The notes below the pieces were generated by a model. The model was not told the origin of the DNA. It saw only the letters and a list, made by a program, of their open reading frames with translations, and did no database searches. DNA of 64,000 nucleotides from Caenorhabditis elegans (lineage: Eukaryota; Nematoda; Chromadorea; Rhabditida; Rhabditidae): contig NC_003279.8 in the NCBI RefSeq assembly GCF_000002985.6, forward strand, positions 6,262,001 through 6,326,000. Direction: 5' to 3'. This document shows positions 38,493-50,338 of the stretch, one piece after another. Positions within the stretch are counted from its first letter, which is position 1. Each line of letters begins with the position of its first letter. A program made the translations under genes and the position numbers.

Positions 38493-40253
38493 ATGTCAAC
38501 TACCCTAGCTGAATATTATTCTACAAATTACACGAAATGCTATGAAAAACTTCAAGAATTCTCATTTCTCTCATCGCCAAACTTTTTAAAAACCAGTGCG
38601 ATTGTGGAATTTATAGTGATAATTCCTATCAATTTATTTGGATTTTATTGCATTTTTGTGCATTCTCCCAAATATATGAAAGAGTTTAAATGGCATCTAT
38701 TTCATTTACAATTTTGGTATGATTTTCTATTCTTGATAATCCAGAACTTTTCAGAACATTTTTACGTTCATAGTTACAATTAAAAATTAATAGTTCTCTA
38801 GCCTCTGAGAGTTAGGAAGGCGCGTGAATAGGGCGAACGGGCAAGATTAACTTTTTAACGCCTCATATGCTTCAAACTGAGATGTAGTATTTATATTAGA
38901 AACTATATTAATTTCAAGCGAGTTTAACCCTCAAATTCCAAAAAATATTTTTAGCTTATGGCGACTGTTTTTTTTCTAGAATTCAGAAACTTGAATTGTT
39001 AATTTTTTTCGAATTTGGAGTTTTAATAATACGAGAGATAAATTTCCCTAGCATGTTATTTTAAAACTATGTTAAAAGTAACTTCAGGTTTCTCCTTCTC
39101 ACAATATTTTATTCAATTCTTACTACACCAGTTCATTTCTTTCCTGCACAAGTTCGTTGTTCAAATGGTTTTCTTCGCCAATTTGGAGTACCCCCTGAAT
39201 ATCAAGTTTACATTGTTCATTTTGTATTTTCTGGAATTGTTTCTTCAGTCATTTTACTTTTCGAGAATCGTCACAGACATTTGGCACCGACTACGGATTT
39301 CACGTACAAGATTCATAAAAGTCCTCGTATTTTATTAGGGATTTTGAATTTTTCCGTTGGAATTACAAATACAATTCCTGTAATGTTGCAAGACGATTCT
39401 CAAGAGTATTTGAAGCTTAAAAATCTTGAAGTTGTTCCATGTCCAATGGAATTATATTTTGATTCTTGTTCATTTGCGTCTTCGAAGAAAATAACTGGAT
39501 GGAGTATTCTTGCATATTCTACAAATATTATTGTTACCATTGAAATTGCATTTTTCATAATTCACAGTTTTCTATGTCTTCGTAAAAGTCAGGTTGTGGA
39601 TACATTTTCTGTTAGAACCAAGCAGCTTCAAATCGCATTCTTTCGAGCAGCCATTGCTCAGGTTGCGGCTCCTCTTCTTGTTTTGTTCGTTCCGTTCATC
39701 ATGCTTGGATACATATTAGTGACGTCAGCTAATTTACAAGGTAGCCAAGAAAATGAAAAGAGTTCAGAATTGTTCGAATTATAGAAATGTCACAATAGAA
39801 AAACATTTAAATCCGACTTTAAAAAAATCGATTTTCCAAACATTTTGAATTTCCTGAAAAATAAACATCAAAGAAAAATTCACTTCAACATTTTTAGACC
39901 CCAAACTTAAGCGGCTGAGAGTAAATTTTTTGCCTCTTAAAATGTTTCAGTAATGTCTCATATCATAATTTTGACTTTAACATATTTTGTTCGAGTCTTG
40001 TAGAAATAGTAAATTAATAACCTTTCCTTGTAAGGCAAATTATTAATTCAGGCTTTAACTTTAACAATCAACTATTGTTCCAGGATTAATCAATGTTTGC
40101 ATTTTATTCATACCAGCGAACAGTGCATTTTCTACAATTTCCCTTCTTATTTATAACAAATCTTATCGTGTTTTTATAATAGGAACATTATTGAAAATTT
40201 TACCGAAGGTTGAGATTTCGACGACCAGAGTTGCCATGGCATCAATTAATTGA
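38493..40253 (+). CDS. Serpentine chemoreceptor GPCR, SRH-like (array member 2)
   Basis: Three exons, 38493-38716, 39088-39740 and 40084-40253, give 348 residues. It begins MSTTLAEYYSTNYTKC and has TM1 with NLFGFYCIFVHSPKYM, the HFFPAQVRC motif, VILLFENRHRHLAPTTD, VVPCPMELYFDSCSFA and SVRTKQLQIAFFRAAIAQV. The last exon has TM7 and ends TTRVAMASIN. Identical intron positions and phases to its neighbours (exon 1 ends within the Trp codon TG|G; exon 2 ends one base into a Gly codon). It lies 763 bp after member 1 and 220 bp before member 3. Intact frame. Ligand unknown. Confidence 0.8.
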
Positions 40254-40473
40254 ACACGGTCTCGAAATAAGATTTCTCTACAAATAAATTATTTTGAATT
40301 CTATTTTGCAATTATCAGTGCGAGTTGGAGTCAGCTTTAAACATACATTTTCTTCTTTTTTTAAATATAAGTCTGACCAGAATTTTTTGATGCATGAAGA
40401 TTCGAGCAGTCTCCATACAAACTTGCATTTTTATCAGTCCTATTTTACGCGCATGTCTTCAACTTTTTGAAAT

Positions 40474-42263
40474 ATGAATGAATATTACACTACAAACTAC
40501 ACAAAATGTAACTCATCTTTTACAATATTCGCAACTCCAGAATTTCTATCAATAAGTTCCAAAATAGAGTTCTCAATTATTTTGCCCATTAATTTTTTGG
40601 GATTTTATTGCATTATTTTTCATTCTCCTAAATATATGACCACGTTCAAATGGCATTTATTTCATCTACAATTTTGGTAATTTTCAATGTAAATTATTTT
40701 TCACAGCATTAGGGATTACACGAGATTCCCGCCGCTCTCCCCGATTTGTAAATTGTGGAATTACTTAATTTACCAAGCTCGACAATTGTTGAAATTTGTC
40801 GCAAAAGCATCACATTATTATTCTCAAACATTTCGCCCAAAATTGTATTCAGACAACTCTTATAAAATAACATAAAATTGTGTATGTTAAAAAAAAATAT
40901 TTTAATTAATTATTCCGCACAAATTACTTGGCTCTTTCGTTCATTCTGCAAATTTTCGACCTCCAAAAAATATTATGGTCACCTTGGGAAAACTCTGAAA
41001 TAGAAGAAACTGTCTTGAAGGATACTAGATAGTTTTCTATTATTTTTTAGATTAACAATATTGGATTGTAGAAAACATTAGTGCAGAGTAGATTTAATGT
41101 CGAGTCCGAGCTGCGCAAAGGTTTTGAAAAATATCTGTGAAGTTTAGTCTTTCATATGAAAAACGTACTTTTGTTACAGGTTCTTAATGCTAACAACTTT
41201 CTATTCGCTTCTCACTACGCCATTTCAATTCTATCCTGCACAAGTTCGATGTTATATTGGATTATTCAAGTATCTTGACATAAGTTCTCAATATCAAATG
41301 TGTATTGTTCATTTTGTATACAGTGGAATTGCAACTGCAGCAATTGCACTTTTTGAGAATCGTCATAAACACTTGGTCCCCTCAACAGATGTGTTTTATC
41401 AAATAAGGGATCAACACAGGATATTGATCGGCATTTTCAATTTTTTCGCGGGGGCTACAAATTCAATTCCTGTATTGCTTCAGGAAGAGTCACAAGAGCT
41501 TTTAAAATTGAAATACTTAGAAATACTTCCATGTCCAATAGATTTGTATTTCAATTCATGTTCATTCGCGGTAGTCAAACAATTTGACATTTGGAGTGGT
41601 TTGGCTTATTTCACAAATATTATGATAGCCATTGAAATTATTTTCCTGATTGTTCACAGTTTTATATATCTTCGCAAAAGTCAGATGGTTTCCACGTTTT
41701 CTGTCCGAACAAAACAACTACAAAAAGCTTTCTTTAAAGCCGCACTTGCTCAGGCTTCATCTCCGATTCTTGTACTCGCAGTTCCTGTATTTTTAGTTGC
41801 ATATGTGAATTCAACCAGATACTATTTACAAGGTAACTTTTTTAAATGGAAAACACAGTTTAAAATATAAATACCGTGTTTTCTTGACCCCTTCGAGTCA
41901 ATCGAAAATTAGTATATACTAGTCTCGCATTCGTTCAGACAATTGAAAAATAGTCTTCCATGCAAGTCTAATAGAGGTAAATCAATAATCTGAAAATTTT
42001 ATCTGAAAATTGATCTGAAAACTGATATGACTGACGTCCCACTTATCCTTCTATTGGGACCGTGGGACGTCCAACAATTGTGTTTATGTTTTACAGGATT
42101 AATCAATGTTTGCATTTTATTTATATCGGCAAATAGTGCTATATCAACATTTTCTCTTCTGCTGTTCAATTCTCCATACAGAATATTCTTTAAAAATCTG
42201 TTAATTTCGCGATCTACACCAGATATATTTAACAGTAGAGTTGCAGTGATTTCAAGTTTATAG
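40474..42263 (+). CDS. Serpentine chemoreceptor GPCR, SRH-like (array member 3)
   Basis: Three exons, 40474-40676, 41180-41832 and 42097-42263, give 340 residues. N-terminus MNEYYTTNYTKC; TM1 with NFLGFYCIIFHSPKYM; exon 2 with QFYPAQVRC, IALFENRHKHLVPSTD, ILPCPIDLYFNSCSFA and SVRTKQLQKAFFKAALAQ; exon 3 with GLINVCILFI, PYRIFFKN and SRVAVISSL. It is visibly closer to member 2 than to member 1 in exon 2. The proximal promoter is only 220 bp unless it shares upstream elements. An inverted repeat of 10 bp (GACGTCCCAC at 42034 and GTGGGACGTC near 42062) lies in intron 2, just before exon 3. Confidence 0.8.
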
Positions 42264-43031
42264 TCATGTTTTTTAAAGCAATAAAGTATCTATTTATTTC
42301 AGACAACATTATAAATAGTTAAATTCGACGAAAAAAGTATTCAGCTTCAAATTAAAATATGGAATACAACTGTAGTTATTGGTTATGATTATGATAGTGA
42401 ATAGTTTTTATCCTAACATTCAAACGCTTCATGTTTTTCGATCTTACAGTTTTAAAATTTTAAATCGAAATAACGTTATTTATTTATATTTATTCATCAG
42501 GTTTGTTAGATCACATCAATACACTCATTTATGACGCATCTAGAGATGAATATTATAATAAAGAAATCATCTGACTTTATTTCCGCAAAAATGCACATTC
42601 ATTTGCGTCAAGATTTCTGATTTGAACAAAAAAGTCACAGAAGTACATCATAGTTTTGAGGGCTTAGTTATTTCTAAAATTTATTTAAAAAAATCAGTTG
42701 TCGTCATTAAAATGCAAATTCTAACAGGGGCATGTCTTTGAGATTTTCAGTTATATTTTTGGAAGTCGATTTGTTTGTGAAGATAATTTTCGAAGAATTC
42801 GACTTGAATAAATGATTTGGAGTATCTTTTAATTATTTTGATTCATTTCGTTAATTCGCTCCTTATAGGAAATTCACTAAACAATTGCTGAGAATTTCAG
42901 AAAAACAAACAGAGTTGATGTCTCAAGTTTATTGAAATACAGAACTATAGGATTATATAATAATTAACAAATCTTATACACAGAAAACTAGACAAGACAA
43001 GAATTTTTTATAAAATGGAAACATCAAAGGA
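42264..43031. other. Intergenic region between GPCR array and inverted duplication
   Basis: AT-rich, holding the 3' end of the third receptor gene and, from about 42991, the 3' UTR shared by the left copy of the duplicated gene. No gene seen. Confidence 0.4.
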
Positions 43032-44355
43032 TCATTGAGTTTTCTCGACAGCCAATTCTTTGCAAGTAGGTTCTCTGAAATAAATTGTTTTCTAAAACGA
43101 GGTCAGATAAATGTGGATTTTATATTTTCTATAACATCCACCTGATCAATTGTAATCAGTTTAAAAAAGTATCGTCTTCGGTTAGACAAGCACGTGAATT
43201 AGGAAAGTTTTCAAAATCTTGTTTTTTTTTCACTTTTCTGACTAAAATAAAACTCACTGCACCACCTTCATCTTCATTGCACTTTTATTATTGTTCGGAG
43301 GATCACAAGATGGTTTTGGTCCGGGAATCATTGCACGAGTTGGAACTGCAGGCTGAAATTTATTTTTAAAATTTCAACTTTAACTTTATTTTTCTTTTGA
43401 AGCTTACCTGGTCTGAAGCTTTTGAGATTTTCATGACAACAGATTGTTTCTTAGTCAGAGCATTGTTCATGGTCGATGGCTGTGAAGGCTCGAATTGCTT
43501 CAAAAAAGATTATGTAGAAAAAATGATAAAAAAGAACTTACGTAGCAAGAGACCCCAATCTGCTTTTCATTCAGCGCCAGGAATACACGTTCCGGAGCAA
43601 TCGCACTCTCTTTTGTTCTTGTTCGAGGTGCAGCCTTCGCAGGTGTCTTCACAGGCGCATCAACAGGTTTTTTAGGTTTTGTTTTGATTGCGAGTTTAGC
43701 CAACGGATTCTCTTCATCATCACCTTCAAACTCATCCTTTTTCTCCACTGGTGCCTTGACGGTTATGTTGAATTTAACGTCATCTGGAAAGTCACTTATT
43801 GTATCATGTTTGCGTGACAAACCGGACGCCCGATTATTCGCGTTTTGTCATCATGGCTTCTAACGTGCCTACCTACGAGTGTACCTCACACTTGCCTACG
43901 TGCCTGCCTGCTTAAATGCATGCTCCATACCTACTTTATTACTTTTATTATCTGCCAATCTGCCTGTCTACTATTGAGTAACTCTACTTGCCCATTCTTG
44001 CCTGACTACGGCCTACCCAAAGCCTACTGACAATGCTTCAAAGTATCGAAAAATTACCATCATCCTCTTCATTTTTGATAGGAGGGGCTTGTATTGGAGT
44101 TGAAGGTTGTGAGCTAGACTGTGGTACTAAAGCATTAGCTGAGGTCTGTGATGCGATTGGACGAGGTGGTTCTTTCTTTTTCGACGACTGAAACTTAGTT
44201 TTTATCACATAGATTTGTTGTGAAACTTACGCAGAAAATTAAAATCAATGGTACCAACAGAATGGGAATCAAATGACAAATCAAGGTTAGAATTTCTGAA
44301 AGATATCATCAGAATCTGTTCAACTTGCCAACCTACCTAAACCAAAAACGACCAT
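43032..44355 (-). CDS. Unrecognised small membrane-anchored Lys/Pro-rich protein, left copy
   Basis: Seven exons (44355-44337, 44295-44231, 44187-44058, 43783-43542, 43497-43408, 43352-43258, 43074-43032) give 227 residues. The first 28 residues are hydrophobic (MVVFGLEILTLICHLIPILL then VPLILIFC), a signal anchor, followed by SSKKKEPPRP. The rest is soluble and of low complexity: an Ser/Gln/Pro linker, a conserved block DVKFNITVKAPVEKKDEFEG, acidic DDEENPLAK, basic KTKPKKPVD, RTRTKESAIAPERVFLA, then a Lys-rich tail ending CKELAVEKTQ. The Lys after the helix suggests a cytosolic C-terminal part (positive-inside rule). No domain recognised. The paralogue at 45353-46598 has the same exon order and phases. 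Intron 3 contains degenerate TGCCTACC words, common in worm non-coding DNA. Confidence 0.8.
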
Positions 44356-45352
44356 ATTTTTTGGTGGAAATTTAGAAAAACTTTACGAAATGATTTGTTT
44401 TTCTTATCAAATGCACAATCTTTTTGATTTTGTTATCTTTTTTTAAAATCTTTTTTCAATCAATTGTTTTCTTGAATTTCACGTAAATAATTTTTTTTTT
44501 GGAATGGGAAGTAGATCGCCAGTGGATCAAATTTTTAACATTACTCTAACAATTCTAAAAATATAACCATAAAGCCAATTATAGCAAAATCTTATAAAAC
44601 TCTTTGAAATTTTTTTACAGGAAAGTGCTGAAATATTTCAGGTTTCCCATATGATGGAAACCGACTCACAATAAGACTGTGGTTAGGGCTGTTATGAGGA
44701 CGCCCCTCTCGTCCCTTGAATTTTATACCGGAGCGCTCGTAATTTGAAAATAAAGTCTGACATTGAGAATCAATTGTATCATTATTTACTCATTCACTTC
44801 TGGGGTTTCTGTTTTTGGTTATGGGGGACGCCGGAATCTGCTAGCAAAAATTGTGGAGGACATATGATTTGACAGAAAGTTTGAAAAAAAATCATACACA
44901 TTTCAGAAAGTTACACTTAGAACTTTTTTAACCAATTGAGTATAAATTAACAAAACTGGCATTGACTCTTTCGTTGAATAAAATTTCTCAAAAATGGGAA
45001 AAATAAGTCGATTTATGATTTATTCAAAATTGCAGTTTGACAAAATAACATTCGTTTTTACATTTGAAACTTAGTACATAAGTAGTTAAGCTTGTAGAAA
45101 AAATTCCAGTTTTAGTAGACTTCCACGATTGGGGGGAAAACTGAGATAATTCAACCTTTGGACTATAAAAAAATTTCAAAAAGTTTTGAAAATATTTTTC
45201 AAAAATTTTCTATAGTAGCGACACTTCAAACACTAGAAATTGATTTACGTGAAATTTTAAAAAATGATTAGAGCAAAAAAATGAAGAGATTGTGCATTTG
45301 ATAAGAAAAACAAATCATTTCGTAAAGTTTTTCTAAATTTCCACCAAAAAAT
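44356..45352. promoter_or_regulatory. Shared divergent promoter region between the duplicated genes
   Basis: 997 bp separate the two start codons. The outer 65 bp on each side are identical inverted copies; the central part is unique AT-rich sequence with one patch at 44690-44760 of higher GC. Any element here could control both genes. No ORF is seen. Confidence 0.5.
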
Positions 45353-46598
45353 ATGGTCGTTTTTGGTTTAGGTAGGTTGGCAAGTTGAACAGATTCTGAT
45401 GATATCTTTCAGAAATTCTAACCTTGATTTGTCATTTGATTCCCATTCTGTTGGTACCATTGATTTTAATTTTCTGCGTAAGTTTCACAACAAATCTATG
45501 TGATAAAAACTAAATTTCAGTCGTCGAAAAAGAAAGAGCCACACCGTCCATCCGTATCTCCGACAAACACAAATGTTGGAACAACTCAGTCTAGTTCACC
45601 GGCTTTAACACCAATACAGAGAACTCCTACTAAACCGGATTCTGATGATGGTGATTTTTGATACTTGAGCAGTTTTAGTAGACATGAAGTAGGCCAGTAA
45701 GTAAACCCGAAGACAGAACAAAACATGTGTAAAGGGCACGTACAAAGGCAAACTTATAGGTTAAAATATGGAATAAGCGTGTAGGCATGAAGTAGGCAAG
45801 TAGTATACAACCATGCACTTATAAAAATGGCTTATGATAAAAACGCGGCTTTGCGGTTTGCGATGGGAACATGAGATAATAATTTTCCAGATGACGTTAA
45901 ATTCAACATAACCGTCAAGGCACCAGTGGAGAAAAAGGATGAGTTTGAAGGTGATGATGAAGAGAATCCGTTGGCTAAACTTGCACTCAAAACAAAACCT
46001 AAAAAACCTGTTGATGCGGCAATACCTGCGCCTCTGAAGACACCAGCGAAGGCACCTCGAACAAGAACAAAAGAGAGTGCGATTGCTCCGGAACGTGTAT
46101 TCCTGGCGCCAAATGAAAAGCAGATTGGGGTTTCTCGCTACGTAAGTTTTTTTTCTCTCAGATCATCCAGCAATAATATTTTTTGAAGCAATTCGAGGCT
46201 TCACAGCCACCTACCACAAACAACAATGCTCTGACTAAGAAACAATCTGTTGACATGAAAATGCCAAAATCTACAGATCTGGTGTGTTTGTAAATGAAAA
46301 AATTTAAGTTAGTTTTAAAATAAATTTCAGCCTGCAGTTCCAACTCGTGCAATGACTCCCGGACCAAAACCATCTTGTGATCCTCCGAACAATAATAAAA
46401 GTGCAATGAAGATGAAGGTGATGCAGTGAGTTTTTTTCTTTATTTTAACTTATTTTAACCTAGAAATTGTGCGTAGTAGCTGTTCTCCAATTTTTAATCG
46501 AGGCACTGTCTCGTCTCCCCCATTCCTTATCACTTGAAAAAAAACGTTATTTCAGAGAACCTACTTGCAAAGAATTGGCTGTGGATAAAACTCAATGA
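45353..46598 (+). CDS. Unrecognised small membrane-anchored Lys/Pro-rich protein, right copy
   Basis: Seven exons (45353-45371, 45413-45477, 45521-45650, 45891-46141, 46189-46281, 46331-46425, 46556-46598) give 231 residues. The signal anchor is residue-for-residue the same as in the left copy. Exon 3 is 130 nt in both copies, but its protein differs: SSKKKEPHRPSVSPTNTNVG here against SSKKKEPPRPIASQTSANAL there. Exon 4 adds AAIPAPLK relative to the left copy (9 nt longer), giving PVDAAIPAPLKTPAKAPRTR. The tail ends CKELAVDKTQ. Exon 5 uses an unusual TTGAAG acceptor in both copies. Both frames are open, so neither is a pseudogene on this evidence. Function unknown. Confidence 0.8.
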
Positions 46599-47113
46599 TC
46601 CTTTGATGTTTTCATTGTATAAAATTTATTGTCTTGTCTTTGCCTTTTTTTCTGTATTTTGTTGAATTCAGAGTATAGCTTTATTAATTAGTTCTCTTTT
46701 TCAATAAACTTGAAACAGGAACTCTGTTTGGGTGAGGCGCCACGGCGGTCACTATTGTAATATTTGCTCTATAATTACTTTAAAAGTTTAAAAAATACTT
46801 CAGAAAAAATAATACATTAATCGGATACAAGAATTAATATTTTTACGATTTTCCAGGCTTAATAAACTATTCCTTTTCCGGAAAAATGTTTATAATAATT
46901 TTCTATGTACATTTTTTATTTATAAATTTCCGTGAACTAATTTTTTCTGTTATTTTCGCCCATTTTTAGCCCATTTTTACCTTGTGATCAAAGAAATCAA
47001 TCATTTTTTAAATTGGTGCGTAGTTTAATAAAACGATCAGTTACAAATATAGTGAGTTTTTCATATTATTACTTATTTTTATTCTTATTTTCAGCTTAAC
47101 ATCTTTCGATATA
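46599..47113. other. Intergenic region upstream of the PP1-like gene
   Basis: AT-rich apart from GTGAGGCGCCACGGCGG at about 46731-46747. It holds the 3' UTR of the right duplicate (AATAAA near 46704) and the short promoter of the phosphatase gene. Confidence 0.45.
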
Positions 47114-48781
47114 ATGGCTGATGATAACATTACTCTCGATATTCACCAATTCATCAAAAGTCATTTGTTCGTCAAGAATTGGATCAATTACAGACAGGTG
47201 GGTTCGAACGGCAAAATTAAAATAATCTCGGCAACTTCTCAACCAACTTTAGAATCTTAAGAATGCCAAACGCAAAAGTTGCTAGAGTTGTGTAGAATGA
47301 AGAATCGCTCGCTCGCATATTTGTTTAAAAATTCATTTACTAGTCAGAAATATCAACTTCAAGTGAACTAACTGTGAAAAACGTAAAATTAATTTAAAAG
47401 ATTATTTCAGCATGTATATGAAAAGTCAGACCTCCTTCTCTTGATTGGACAAATTATGGAACTTTTCAAAATGGAGAAAACTCTTGCTACAATCTCTCCG
47501 CCAGTTACAATTGTTGGTGATATCCATGGACAATATCCGGATCTTGTGAGAATTTTGAATTCTCGGATTTCTAAAGAAGAAGCTAAACAAAAAATAGTCA
47601 CCAGTTATTCGTCAAACAGGTAATATTAATTGAATCGAAACAAATTATTTTTCCAAAGAAATTATTTGAAGATTTGTTTTCCTGGGCGACTATGTTGATC
47701 GAGGAAATCATTCAATTGAATGTATTTGTCTAGTTTTTGCTTTGAAGGTTCTCGATCTGAAATTTGTTTCCCTTTTAGTTATTATGTTTCAGATAGCGTA
47801 TCCCACAAATTTCGTTTTGCTACGTGGGAATCATGAAACCAAAGCAATCAATTTTGCGTATGGATTTAGAGAAGAACTAGAGAATAGACTTGGAAAAAAG
47901 GATGGTTTCGAAATTTGGGAAAAATTCAACGAAGTGTTCTCTTTTATGCCATTGGCTTGTTTAGTTGGTGGACGAATCTTGTGCATGCACGGAGGAATTA
48001 GTGAAAAATTGGAGTCATTGGATTCTATTGATAGCGTATGTTTGACATTTTACGGGAATGCGAATTACACTCACCTGCCTCTTCCCCATTCCTCCGGAAT
48101 TTTGCGAAAATTATAAATCGTTCACAACATAATAGTTTTTAGATCGTACGCCCACTTCCGGAAGTTACCGATTTGGCTCAAGATTTATTGTGGTCTGATC
48201 CAATGGATGTACAAACCTTGGCATCGATCAGTGAGTGAGTTGCATTCTGTTAATTGGAGTTTGGAATACTTATAGACAAAACTTACTTTTAGTACACCAA
48301 AGTATGCCAAGAACATTGTCCGTGGATTAGCACATTCCTTCAATGATGCAGCAGTACGAGATGTTTGCCGACGTCTAAATCTTCATTTAGTTGTTCGAGC
48401 CCATCAGGTATTCCAAATAACGATATTGATTTTTCATGACACATTCTAGATGATTCCCGAAGGATTCAAATTCAACTCGGACCGCAAGCTTCTCACTATT
48501 TTCTCGGCGCCACGTTACATGAATGAGAGTGATGTGAGTTTTTTTTCAAGAATTGTTTTTTTATTTTTATTTTTCAGAACCGTGGTGCCACGTTGCAAGT
48601 CGACGTAAATGGACAATTGAGTATTAGTGTAATGAGATACACAAAACCACTTCGTACAAAAGCTTTGGGTTCAGATGAAATCACTCGTGGAGACCATCTG
48701 CCTGATATTTCAAGAAAGAAATCAAACTCTTTTATTCCTTCTACATTTTCAAGTTCTAAGAGTACCAGCCTCAAAAAGTAG
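47114..48781 (+). CDS. Diverged PP1-type serine/threonine phosphatase
   Basis: Eight exons (47114-47197, 47411-47619, 47672-47747, 47793-48035, 48143-48234, 48293-48407, 48450-48533, 48578-48781) give 368 residues. The metallophosphatase motifs are all present: GDIHGQ, GDYVDRGNHS, LLRGNHET, and the two histidines in CMHGGIS and RAHQ. The metal ligands are therefore intact and catalysis is expected. It departs from PP1 in several ways. The stretch after LWSDP lacks the usual GVSFTFG loop and reads YAKNIVRGLAHSF. The beta12-beta13 loop is SAPRYMNESDN, not SAPNYCGEFDN. The C-terminal 60 residues form a Ser/Lys-rich extension. C. elegans has many such PP1-like genes, often expressed in the male germline (general knowledge). 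I recall this as F26B1.5. Confidence 0.87.
47230..47291. repeat. Dispersed repeat related to the array at 63.4 kb
   Basis: GGCAACTTCTCAACCAACTT through AATGCCAAACGCAAAAGTTGCT matches 63407-63460 in order and spacing, with a few substitutions. The flanking AGCAACTTT/AAAGTTGCT words make it weakly palindromic. It lies in intron 1 of the phosphatase gene. Confidence 0.65.
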
Positions 48782-49277
48782 ATATCTGAAATAAAAATTG
48801 ATTATCTACCGCAACATTTTCTAATACATTAATGCAAATGGGCTCTAGCTAAATTAGCGTATTACATTTTCTGTAAAACATTTTTGATATATGCATCTTT
48901 ATTTTTTGAAATTTTAAACTGTTTTCCAGAGAGCTGCCTTTTTACTGGTCGTTGGCTAATAGTAAGAAGGAAAGTGTTACATGTCGTCTGAAAGAATGCC
49001 TCCAAAATAGGTTCCTACAAAATAAGGATTTTGAATTTTCAACTAAAAAAACTCGCCTAACATGGCCGAAAATTGTAATATTTCTCTTGAAAAGAAACTC
49101 GCTCATTAGTTTGAAAATCAAGTATATTAGTAATCACATATTTGTGTGTATTATCTTGTTTAGTTGTTCTTCAATCACACATTACACCGTAATTACACTT
49201 TATCACCTCACCAACCCATCCTTCCTTTTCTAATCTAATCACCTACAATCATTCTTCGTTTTCTTCTTTTGAAGAAA
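48782..49277. other. Intergenic region upstream of the collagen gene
   Basis: About 500 bp of AT-rich sequence, with a short ORF at 48952-49233 that has no domain or paralogue that I recognise. Taken as collagen promoter. Confidence 0.4.
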
Positions 49278-50338
49278 ATGACGGCTTCTTCTAAATGGGA
49301 CAACGTCGCCTTCGGGTTATCAGCAGCTTGTCTCTCTGCAGCAATCGTGCTTTTAGTCTCAATTGCCACGTGGCAAAGTGAGATCTCAAGAATTACCGAA
49401 GAAGCTATTGTTGAGACTCAACATTTTCAGGTTTGATTGATAATTTTAGACTGAAGTTCATGAAGGTTTTCTTAGGAGACATCAGAAAAGATTTGGGATG
49501 ATCTCGTTTTTGTAGCTACTGGAGAAACCGACCGACACAAAAGACATGCATGTAAGTTATTTTTTCATGAACTTTATTAGTTAAACATGATTTTTTATTA
49601 AACCTATGAAAAACTGATGGTGTCCCCGAAGAACTTTTTTTTTCTTCAGATTTGACACGCGCTCCAGTTGTCCCAGTAACAGGTGGATTCCAGACTGGAA
49701 GAACTGCGAATAGAGGATGCAATTGCCGTGGACCACCAGGACCACCCGGATTTAATGGGGAAGATGGATGTAATCGTTTTTATTGTAATTTATCTCATAA
49801 TTTACCCCAACTTCCAGATGATGGTGAACCTGGAGTTCCGGGATCATCAGGAGGTGATGACATATCAGTGCTTCGTCACGATCCGGGACGATGTGCTCAA
49901 TGCCCAGCTGGACCAATGGGACCACCAGGACCACGTGGACCACCTGGAGTACCAGGAATTACTGGAGCACCAGGTCTCGACGGAATCCCAGGAAGACACG
50001 GAACGCCAGGATATCCAGGAGAACCAGGACTTCCAGGACCGGTTGGAGATCCTGGTTTTGATGGAAAACCTGGAAACCCGGGAAATAATGGAGTACGTGT
50101 TCGTAGAATTCCCGGGCCACCAGGACCTCGAGGAGCCGAAGGAGATAGTGGAGTACAGGGAGGACCTGGTTCTCCAGGATTGGCAGGAGCTCCAGGAGAT
50201 TCAGGAGCACCTGGACCACAAGGGCCTCCAGGACAAAAGGGAATGGATGGTACACCTGGTGGATTCGGGCAACCAGGACCTCAAGGTGTTGATGGAGAAT
50301 ATTGTCCATGTCCAAAACAAATAAAGAAATCTGTATAA
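49278..50338 (+). CDS. Cuticle collagen
   Basis: Four exons (49278-49430, 49476-49551, 49650-49769, 49818-50338) give 289 residues. The N-terminus has a signal-anchor helix ([20 protein letters not shown]), then a subtilisin/furin-like cleavage site RHKR, as in nematode cuticle collagens. Cysteine pairs CNC, CAQC and CPCP flank the triple-helical domains. The first Gly-X-Y block ([19 protein letters not shown]) is followed by the interruption [18 protein letters not shown]. Long Gly-X-Y runs follow, with one short break at [11 protein letters not shown]. Secreted by the hypodermis and cross-linked into cuticle. The intron at 49770-49817 must be removed to keep Gly-X-Y phase, which supports its boundaries. 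It may be col-58 (F26B1.4), but I am not certain. Confidence 0.9.

Larger units (their letters stand above)
42991..46643. repeat. Large inverted duplication, arms 42991-44420 and 45298-46643
   Basis: The two arms are reverse complements carrying one complete gene each, arranged head-to-head around an 877-bp spacer. Identity runs past the genes on both sides. About 65 bp upstream of the ATG (GATTGTGCATTTGATAAGAA and onwards to the start codon) is essentially identical, and the 3' UTR match (AGGATCATTGAG to AGACAAGACAAG) extends about 45 bp beyond the stop. Exons 1, 2, 6 and 7 and introns 1-2 are near identical, whereas exon 3 and intron 3 are strongly diverged. Confidence 0.9.
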
